Assembly: GCA_964458015.1 (NCBI GenBank)
Contig: CAYWGR010000160.1
Span: forward strand, 1 to 13,314
Direction of reading: 5' to 3'
Length of the DNA: 13,314 bases
DNA from: CAYWGR01 sp964458015
Lineage (GTDB): Bacteria > Planctomycetota > Planctomycetia > Pirellulales > Thermoguttaceae
Of the stretch, positions 7,361-13,314 are shown one piece after another (position 1 is the stretch's first letter; every line of letters starts with the position of its first letter). Both the position numbers and the translations under genes were made by a program. Under the pieces are notes generated by a model. The model did not search any database. It saw only the letters and a program-made list of their open reading frames with translations, and had not been told where the DNA came from.

Positions 7361-7387
7361 GCATGTTGCGTCTTAAGGCAAACATGC
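7361..7387 (+). promoter_or_regulatory. Stem-loop in the presumed leader of the calpain-like gene
   Basis: GCATGTT (7361-7367) and AACATGC (7381-7387) form a 7-bp perfect stem, extendable by GC/GC across a one-base bulge. It ends 99 nt before the start codon. The following TGTTTT is too weak to call a terminator. It may be a protein site or mRNA structure. Confidence 0.3.
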
Positions 7388-7472
7388 TGTTTTCCCAAGA
7401 TGGAATCGTGAGGCTTGGAGTGGAGATGATCCTAATACTTGCTTTGCTTTCTCTACAATCGATACGGAACTA

Positions 7473-7478
7473 GAGGAG
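7473..7478 (+). promoter_or_regulatory. Ribosome binding site fixing the calpain-like gene start
   Basis: GAGGAG lies 8 nt before the ATG at 7487. This favours that start over the upstream in-frame TTG at 7439, which lacks a site. It also puts the LEPR motif near residue 30, as usual for this protein class. Confidence 0.75.
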
Positions 7479-7486
7479 TATTTCCA

Positions 7487-10204
7487 ATGAGTTGTTCCTC
7501 GTTACGATCGCGTGATTCCCGTAACAGCGATACCGTGGCCAACTTTGCTAAGCGCCCCTTGCGAATGGAACAACTCGAACCGCGATTAGTTCTCAGCGGC
7601 GCTTCGGCGGTGCAGAGCATCGCCGACAGCAGCTTGACTTCGCTTCTCGGCGTAGTCGCTGATTCCTACATCAACAGCAGCAAAGCAAACACGAACTACG
7701 GACGTTCGTCTGATTTAATGGTGCAAAATCAGACGGGCAAAAGCGAGGCGTATCTTAAGTACGACATCAGCGGCATTTCCGGCGCCATCACCAAAGCAAC
7801 TTTAAACCTGCATGTTTTATCAAGCAAGATAACATCATCAGCGGTGGTGATTACCGTCAGACTTCTTGCTGATAAAAATGATGGATGGATCGAGGGGGAG
7901 AAAGGTGACAAGAACCCGATCACCTGGAAGAATTCGCAGGATGCCGTGGGAACGACATTGACGATCTCGCTCACCAAAGTCCAACTGAGCAAATCCTCCA
8001 CGGTTTCGATCGATGTAACTAGCCTTCTCAACCAAAAGATCAATACAAATGGAATCGCTAGTTTCGTGGTCGCGATGGCTTCCACGAGCAAAAAGGGCAC
8101 CGTGGATTTCGCCTCGGGAGAAAACGTCACCACCGCCCATCGGCCCACTTTGTCGGTAACTTCCTATATTCCTGGAAGCATTCCCACCGTCGAGCAGGCG
8201 GCAAGGATCACCGCTTCCACCAGTACGACGGTATCGCTTTCCGTTCTAGGCGAAGACGCCGATAATGAGGAGTCGGAACTGACCTACACATGGTCATTGC
8301 AATCTCCCACCAATTTGAAAGAAGATCAACTACCGGAATATAGCTCCAACGGCACGAATGACGCTAAAAACGTCGTCGTTACATTCAAGCAGGCCGGCGC
8401 CTACGTATTTACGGTAAAAATCTCCGATCCCAAGGGGCATTTTGTTTCGGGCGGAACCGTAAAAGTGACTGTTGGCCAAGAGCTTGCCGATCTCTCGCTC
8501 ACCCCCGCGGAATTAAAGCTTTTCACGGGCACAACACAACAATTCATCCTTAGCGGGGTGGATCAATTCGGCAATAGCATGGCATTGAGCAACGTAACGT
8601 GGTCGGCCACCTGCGAATCAATCCCGTGCGGCACATTGAGCGGCAACACAGCCTCAAGCACGGTGACATATACCGCGCCCAATTTTGCGGCAGACGTCGT
8701 CCTAACGGCTCAAGTCGGTTCGGTCTCCACGTCGGCCTCCGTTTCGGTAACCGCTCCGAACTTCCTGAACCTTTTGGATGACGGCTTGGCGAATCTTACG
8801 CAAAGTTTGTTTGCCGACGGGTCCATCAACCGTCTCGACATGATCACCATTTTCAACACCATCACCGATGAAGACGACATAACGGTTGATGCAACCGACA
8901 TCAAGGATCTGAAAACGATTCTGAGCAATGCCACAACCTTGTGCATTCCCGATTACGTTCTAGTCCTAGCGAATGACGTCGTCTATGGGAATGCGGCAAA
9001 TGCCCATTACCTGGGCAATGTGTTGGGCAATTTGAAAGCTGACGTTCCAAATTCGAAGCTTGAAAATCTCGTCAACAAATGGTTCTTTGGCACTGACTTG
9101 CCAGATATCGACTATGACTACGCTACCACCGCCGGTTCGCTCTATGGAAGCGATGGCATCCCTCTTTATACCGACGCACAGCAGGGCGCTATTGGTGATT
9201 GCTATTTCCTCTCCGGCATATGCGGCGTTGCCAAGAACTATGAGTCGATCGTCGTCAGCATGTTCATAGACAATGGCGATGATACGTGGACGGTGCGGTT
9301 CTACGCCAATGGTGCGGCAGACTACGTGACCGTCAATCGTGAATTGCCCTACTATCAAGCCTATGGGATGAAATTCCTTGTTGCTCAAGGCATGGGCAAC
9401 CTCGTCGACGATTCGAGTAATGTGCTTTGGCTGGCACTTGCGGAAAAAGCGTATGCCCAGTGGAATGAAACCGGCAAAACAGGTCGTGACTTGGCATTGA
9501 ATAGCTACAATGCGATTGAAGGTGGTTTTACGGGCGATGTTTTTGACGTCGTGATGAACACCACTTCCACCACCTATAGCATGGTTTATGCCAATAAGCA
9601 GAAGCTTATCGATGCACTATCTAAGGGGAAAGCTGTCGGCATGCATACGCTATACAGCGACGAAACAACGCAACTGGTCGGCCTTCATGCCTATAATGTT
9701 ATCTCCTACGATAGCAGTACATGCCTGTTTACACTCTATAATCCGTGGGGATCCGATCAACCGAATCCCGTTACTTACGGCCAAATGATGAAAATCTGTT
9801 CGGGATTCTCGGTATCCGGGAACACGAAATTGGCCACGAGCAGTTCCACGAGTTGGTCCCTGATCGCGCCCCTGGCCTCAGCACTGAGCAATGCTCCGAT
9901 GGAATTGTCTTCGGAGAGTTCCTCTATGGCGGAAAATGGCACTCAAACTGTCACACTTTCTGCCATTGTCGATGATACGGAAACGGCTCTGCCGACGGCT
10001 TCGGTCGATGCGTTATTTGAAGATCGCGATACATTATTCGGCTCTCGGTCTTCATCCGCCGACGTAAGCTTGAATTGGCTCGATGATTGTTTGTTCGATT
10101 CCCGTATCAGTTTCAACAGCATCGATGGCTCCTTTACCGAGCATCTCTATGAGCTGGATGTTGTAACGCGTTTTTCCCATCGCCTGCTCAACGGTGTCGT
10201 ATAA
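7487..10204 (+). CDS. Exported mosaic protein with LEPR-XLL motif, DNRLRE and Ig-like modules, and calpain-type (C2) cysteine protease domain
   Basis: This 905-residue protein is a modular, probably exported protease. Residues 27-37 (MEQLEPRLVLS) form the LEPR-XLL motif typical of planctomycete surface proteins. Residues 50-228 resemble a DNRLRE beta module (Ala-Asp-Ser-Tyr-Ile near the start, EAYLKYDIS at 87-95). Residues 232-330 look PKD/cadherin-like, and 331-424 look Ig-like. Residues 425-545 form an acidic linker with a dockerin-like ADGSINRLDM. The calpain core follows, with Gln566 and Cys572 in QGAIGDCYFLS, LAEKAYAQW at 651-659, His734 in GLHAYNVI and Asn752 in YNPWGS. The triad and oxyanion Gln are all present, so it should be an active thiol protease, often calcium-dependent in this family. 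The last 105 residues are low-complexity and unassigned. Substrate and location are inferred. It stands between an efflux gene and a two-component pair. Confidence 0.88.
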   Translation: MSCSSLRSRDSRNSDTVANFAKRPLRMEQLEPRLVLSGASAVQSIADSSLTSLLGVVADSYINSSKANTNYGRSSDLMVQNQTGKSEAYLKYDISGISGAITKATLNLHVLSSKITSSAVVITVRLLADKNDGWIEGEKGDKNPITWKNSQDAVGTTLTISLTKVQLSKSSTVSIDVTSLLNQKINTNGIASFVVAMASTSKKGTVDFASGENVTTAHRPTLSVTSYIPGSIPTVEQAARITASTSTTVSLSVLGEDADNEESELTYTWSLQSPTNLKEDQLPEYSSNGTNDAKNVVVTFKQAGAYVFTVKISDPKGHFVSGGTVKVTVGQELADLSLTPAELKLFTGTTQQFILSGVDQFGNSMALSNVTWSATCESIPCGTLSGNTASSTVTYTAPNFAADVVLTAQVGSVSTSASVSVTAPNFLNLLDDGLANLTQSLFADGSINRLDMITIFNTITDEDDITVDATDIKDLKTILSNATTLCIPDYVLVLANDVVYGNAANAHYLGNVLGNLKADVPNSKLENLVNKWFFGTDLPDIDYDYATTAGSLYGSDGIPLYTDAQQGAIGDCYFLSGICGVAKNYESIVVSMFIDNGDDTWTVRFYANGAADYVTVNRELPYYQAYGMKFLVAQGMGNLVDDSSNVLWLALAEKAYAQWNETGKTGRDLALNSYNAIEGGFTGDVFDVVMNTTSTTYSMVYANKQKLIDALSKGKAVGMHTLYSDETTQLVGLHAYNVISYDSSTCLFTLYNPWGSDQPNPVTYGQMMKICSGFSVSGNTKLATSSSTSWSLIAPLASALSNAPMELSSESSSMAENGTQTVTLSAIVDDTETALPTASVDALFEDRDTLFGSRSSSADVSLNWLDDCLFDSRISFNSIDGSFTEHLYELDVVTRFSHRLLNGVV

Positions 10205-10205
10205 T
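10200..10205 (+). promoter_or_regulatory. Possible -10 box for the kinase gene, over the calpain-like stop codon
   Basis: A perfect TATAAT spans the stop codon of the preceding gene, about 92 nt before the kinase ATG. No good -35 hexamer lies 16-18 nt upstream, so this is weak. Confidence 0.2.
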
Positions 10206-10296
10206 TATGGAAGTATCGACTACAACTGCTGAATCGCATCTGAGGAGAAGTCGGTTTTCGTGTTGACGCCGTTCCTGATTGTGCGAGAATGCCCCT

Positions 10297-11979
10297 ATGC
10301 GAGATAATGCAACCACGCATTGGCAGCGAGGGGTCACGGTAGCGGCACTTGTGCTGGCTTGGGCGTTGTTGGCCGCTTGGCAATGGCAGGAATACTGCGT
10401 CGAGTGCGAAGTCGCCCGAGATAGCGTGCGTCGCCAAGCCGAGTCGATCATGAACGCTTTGGTCGGCGGCGTTCAATCCCATCGCCGTCTCGGACACTTC
10501 ATCGAAGAGCAGCTTCAAGGATTGCTCGACGAACTAGGCAAATCCCAAGATGTCTTGGCCGTTGCCGTCGAATCCTCGGATAAGCGTCTCTCGCTGTCGG
10601 CCGGAACGGCTTCCTTGCTGAATCTCACCTCGGCGATTCAACCCGGTCAATTTTGGGAAGACGCCGGATTTCGCTATGCCGTGGCATTCCAAATCACACC
10701 CGAAATGCCGATCCCCGGCATGGGACCGCCCGGCCCAATGGGCCCGCCGGGCAGTGGCGGACCGCCAGGCGCTATGGGGCCGCTCGATAACTCCAGACAT
10801 CCAGAACCCGCGGTCGACAACGATTTTAGGGGGCGTAGACCGGAATTTCGCCCGGACGAGACGGGCCCCAACGACGAAAAACCCGAGGATGCCAAGGACA
10901 TTTCCAAGGGCAAGGACGTCTCACGCCCTTCGACCCCATCAACTACAGCGGAAGCAGCAAAAAAGTCCTCAACATCCTCTGCTGATGCCGACAATTTGCC
11001 GTCGAAATCCCCTAAACCCAATACGGAGCCATCGAACGGCCGCCGTGCGGGGCGAGGACTCGGTTGGCAACGCGGCGGAATGAATTGGCAGCAGCTCAAT
11101 AAACTGCCTGAGTATCTCAAACCGCCGCTCGTGGGGCGAATTTTCGCCGTTCTGTTGCTTGATCGAACGCGATCGGACCAACAGATTTCTCATTATGCAT
11201 GGTTGCGAATTTTTGTCGTCGGAGCCGGCGGCCTGGTCATTCTCAGCGTCGTGCTGGCATGGCGTGCGACGATGCGGCTGGCCGAAGCTCACGGTCGAGC
11301 GAGGCTTTTGGAGATCGAAACACGCCATTTGCGCGAGCTCAGCCAAGCCGCGGCCGGTTTAGCGCATGAAACTCGCAATCCACTCGGCCTGATTCGCGGC
11401 TGGACGCAACGGCTTGCCCAATCACTTCCCGAGAGTCCGCAGCAGCGGCAGCATGCGCAAACCGTCATCGAGGAATGCGATCGCGTAACGGCCCGGATCA
11501 ATCAGTTTCTCGCTTTTGCTCGCCCCTGCGAGCCGAAAAAAGGCAACGTCAATCCCAGCGAGGTCGTTTCCGAATTGGCGGCCCTGCTCGAACCCGACTT
11601 GAATGCCAAACATTTGACATTCCACTCCCTGCCATCGACATTCCACCAAACGATTCAAGCCGACCGAGAATTATTGCGGCAGGCGCTCTTTAATTTGTTC
11701 CAGAACGCGATTCAGTTTTCGCCCGACGGCTCTTCGGTGGAAACTGCCGCCAAATCGAACCCCAACGGCGTTTTGCGCATAGAAGTAGCCGATCACGGCC
11801 AGGGCGTGCCTCCCCAGGCCATCGATCTGCTCTTTACTCCTTACCACACGACACGTTCCGACGGCACCGGCTTGGGTTTGGCCATCGTTCGACGCATTGC
11901 AACGGCCCACGGTTGGGAAGTAGGCTATGCCCCGCGTCCCGGCGGAGGGTCGATTTTCTGGATAGACATCAAATCATAA
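10297..11979 (+). CDS. Membrane sensor histidine kinase with long, partly collagen-like sensor region
   Basis: This 560-residue kinase should sense an envelope signal and phosphorylate the regulator encoded next to it. One transmembrane helix lies at about residues 13-30 and a second at about 304-322, enclosing about 270 periplasmic residues. That loop has a CxxC motif (Cys34, Cys37) right after the first helix, a collagen-like run of seven consecutive Gly-led triplets at about 143-163, and a long charged, Ser/Pro-rich, probably disordered stretch to about 255. The catalytic part is complete: His357 in AGLAHETRNPLG, the N-box with Asn470, Asp499 in ADHGQGVP, and GTGLGLAI at 523-530. No HAMP domain is evident between the second helix and the H-box. 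I chose the ATG at 10297, with GAGA 8 nt before it, over a TTG at 10279. The domain order resembles NtrB/ZraS-type kinases paired with sigma-54 activators. Confidence 0.93.
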   Translation: MRDNATTHWQRGVTVAALVLAWALLAAWQWQEYCVECEVARDSVRRQAESIMNALVGGVQSHRRLGHFIEEQLQGLLDELGKSQDVLAVAVESSDKRLSLSAGTASLLNLTSAIQPGQFWEDAGFRYAVAFQITPEMPIPGMGPPGPMGPPGSGGPPGAMGPLDNSRHPEPAVDNDFRGRRPEFRPDETGPNDEKPEDAKDISKGKDVSRPSTPSTTAEAAKKSSTSSADADNLPSKSPKPNTEPSNGRRAGRGLGWQRGGMNWQQLNKLPEYLKPPLVGRIFAVLLLDRTRSDQQISHYAWLRIFVVGAGGLVILSVVLAWRATMRLAEAHGRARLLEIETRHLRELSQAAAGLAHETRNPLGLIRGWTQRLAQSLPESPQQRQHAQTVIEECDRVTARINQFLAFARPCEPKKGNVNPSEVVSELAALLEPDLNAKHLTFHSLPSTFHQTIQADRELLRQALFNLFQNAIQFSPDGSSVETAAKSNPNGVLRIEVADHGQGVPPQAIDLLFTPYHTTRSDGTGLGLAIVRRIATAHGWEVGYAPRPGGGSIFWIDIKS

Positions 11980-12002
11980 TTCGAGAATTGGAAATCCGGA
12001 TT
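11978..12002. other. Two adjacent palindromes between kinase and regulator genes
   Basis: AATTC-GA-GAATT (11978-11989), which overlaps the kinase stop codon, is followed by the perfect 10-bp palindrome AATCCGGATT (11993-12002). They lie in the 96-nt gap before the regulator. They could be a protein site or an mRNA structure; no T-run follows. Confidence 0.3.
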
Positions 12003-12075
12003 ATCGAACGGTCGTCGGCGAGCGGACCAACAAAATACTGTAAGCGGTTGCTGACCACGGATAGCTCATAACACA

Positions 12076-13314
12076 ATGGCCGATACACAACGCACCATTC
12101 TGATCGTCGATGACGACGCCGCGCAACGCCGATTGCTAGGCGATTTCGTCGGCTCGCTAGGTTTTCTTACGGCGGAGGCCGACTCGGCGGAAGCGGCCCT
12201 CGACAAACTGCGCCGCTCCCTGCCCGACATGGTGTTGCTCGACGTGCGTTTGCCCGGCATGGACGGCATCACCGCCTTGGGCGAAATCCGGAAAATTACC
12301 ACCAACCTACCCGTCCTGCTCATTACCGCGCATGGACATTTGCGTCAAGCGGTCGAGGCCATTAAAAGCGGCGCGGACGATTACCTGTTGAAGCCGCTCG
12401 ATCTCGACGAATTGGAAGTGGCAATCACCGACGCTCTCGGACCGGCCTTGGAGAAACAGCCGTCCGGAAAAACACTGCCCGATCTGCCACCCGGTTTCAT
12501 CTGTGAAAGTGCCTCCATGCGTCGGGTCGTTGAAACGGCGGCCGTGGTCGCCCCCTCGAATGCTCCGGTGCTGATTCTCGGCGAAAGCGGAGCGGGGAAG
12601 GAAATGATCGCCCAGTTGATCCACCGCTGGAGTTCCAGATCCTCGGGCCCGATGGTGGCCGCCAACTGCGCCGGTCTGCCTGAGTCGCTGATCGAAAGCG
12701 AACTGTTCGGCCACACCAAAGGCGCGTTCACCGGCGCCGACGCGGTGCGGCAGGGTTTTTTCCGTGCAGCCCACGGCGGCACGCTCTTTCTCGACGAGAT
12801 CGGCGAGTTGCCCTTGCACTTGCAGCCCAAGCTGTTGCGGGCGTTGGAATCGGGCCAGATTACACCCGTCGGCAGCGATGCGCCTATTAAAGTCGATACG
12901 CGCCTGGTGGCTGCCACGAATCGCGATCTGGCCGAGGCCGTCCGGGCCGGAACGTTCCGAGACGATCTCTATTATCGCATCAACGTCGTCGAGTTGATCG
13001 TGCCGCCCTTGGCCGAACGTTCTGACGACTTGCTGCCGCTGGCCTCGAAGTTTGCCGGTGAATTTTCCGGCGGCCCGGTGCGTCTCTCGCCGCAAGCAAC
13101 GCAGTGTCTTTTGGCCCACCGCTGGCCGGGCAACGTCCGCGAACTGCGCAACGCCATTCAAAGAGCGTGCCTGCTTTGCCGCGGCGACATCATTATGCCC
13201 GAACACCTTCCCCCCAAGATCGCCGCCTTGACCGCCGCGCCAACCGAAAACAACGTTCCCTCGGGCCGACTCTCGCAGGTAGAGCGGGCAACTATCCTTG
13301 CCACGCTCGAAGAA
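12076..13314 (+). CDS. NtrC-family sigma-54-dependent response regulator (3' end cut off by the window)
   Basis: The 413 codons present encode a receiver domain plus an AAA+ enhancer-binding domain, which uses ATP to open sigma-54 promoters after phosphorylation. The receiver (about 7-120) has acidic Asp12 and Asp13, phosphoacceptor Asp56 in LLDVRLPGMDG, Thr84 and Lys106 in LLKPLD. The AAA+ part (about 140-380) has Walker A GESGAGKE at 169-176, with Ala where Thr is more usual, the sigma-54 contact GAFTGA at 216-221, Walker B TLFLDE at 236-241, FRDDLYYRIN and WPGNVREL. The final residues, LSQVERATILATLEE, look like the beginning of a Fis-type DNA-binding helix-turn-helix that continues outside. 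The ATG at 12076 gives a normal receiver N-terminus, though its ribosome binding site is weak. It lies 96 nt after the kinase gene and is very probably its partner. Targets are not visible here. Confidence 0.96.
   Translation, partial: MADTQRTILIVDDDAAQRRLLGDFVGSLGFLTAEADSAEAALDKLRRSLPDMVLLDVRLPGMDGITALGEIRKITTNLPVLLITAHGHLRQAVEAIKSGADDYLLKPLDLDELEVAITDALGPALEKQPSGKTLPDLPPGFICESASMRRVVETAAVVAPSNAPVLILGESGAGKEMIAQLIHRWSSRSSGPMVAANCAGLPESLIESELFGHTKGAFTGADAVRQGFFRAAHGGTLFLDEIGELPLHLQPKLLRALESGQITPVGSDAPIKVDTRLVAATNRDLAEAVRAGTFRDDLYYRINVVELIVPPLAERSDDLLPLASKFAGEFSGGPVRLSPQATQCLLAHRWPGNVRELRNAIQRACLLCRGDIIMPEHLPPKIAALTAAPTENNVPSGRLSQVERATILATLEE

Larger units (their letters stand above)
6969..7486. 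other. Intergenic region upstream of the calpain-like gene
   Basis: This 518-nt gap holds the possible antisense gene start near its left end, two C7 runs (7096-7102 and 7223-7229), an AT-rich stretch at about 7230-7315 with a candidate promoter, and a stem-loop at 7361-7387. A plus-strand frame at 7018-7254 has no ribosome binding site and no family features. No clear terminator for the efflux gene is seen. Confidence 0.6.

Noticed and set aside
9088..9101. TGGCAC followed closely by TTGC, resembling a sigma-54 promoter
   Set aside because: The spacer is 4 nt instead of 5, so the GG to GC distance is one base short, and it lies inside the calpain-like coding region with no gene start downstream.
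9088..9462. Two copies of TGGCAC near TTG within about 350 nt, considered as a regulatory repeat
   Set aside because: They fall in different contexts within a coding region and share no flanking sequence.
12307..13206. 299-residue open frame on the minus strand
   Set aside because: It is antisense to the AAA+ domain of the regulator, where every diagnostic motif is in the plus frame; its composition is typical of an antisense shadow in GC-rich DNA.

Overview
This 13.3 kb window most likely comes from a planctomycete, probably of the Pirellulales type. The strongest clue is the 905-residue protein at 7487-10204. It opens with the LEPR-XLL motif typical of large planctomycete exported proteins, continues with DNRLRE-type and Ig-like beta modules, and carries a complete calpain-type (C2) cysteine protease domain. 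Mid-range GC and long intergenic gaps fit this assignment, which is inferred from protein families only.

Layout. The left third is on the minus strand: an HtrA/DegP-like periplasmic serine protease (11-1387), then a two-gene unit, read right to left, of a membrane acyltransferase (3299-4585) and a GT87 multi-pass glycosyltransferase (1914-3284). The two genes are 14 nt apart, and the acyltransferase stop codon lies just ahead of the glycosyltransferase ribosome binding site. The 526-nt gap at 1388-1913 holds a palindromic dispersed repeat and a C9 run.

The right two thirds are on the plus strand: a NodT-type outer membrane efflux lipoprotein (5319-6968), the calpain-like protein (7487-10204), a membrane histidine kinase (10297-11979) and a sigma-54-dependent response regulator (12076 to beyond the window edge). 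The 733-nt divergent gap at 4586-5318 holds four inverted repeats in a row, one resembling a plus-strand intrinsic terminator although no gene lies upstream of it, and a 9-codon leader ORF shortly before the efflux gene.

How the genes may work together. Most products act at the cell envelope: protein quality control (HtrA), glycan synthesis and acylation (GT87 and acyltransferase), export (outer membrane factor), an exported protease (calpain-like), and an envelope-sensing kinase paired with an enhancer-binding regulator. The kinase and regulator are very probably a pair. A link between them and the calpain or efflux gene is only suggested by position. The features I would examine first are the calpain mosaic, the kinase sensor region (a CxxC motif beside the membrane plus a collagen-like Gly-X-Y stretch), and the structured divergent intergenic region.
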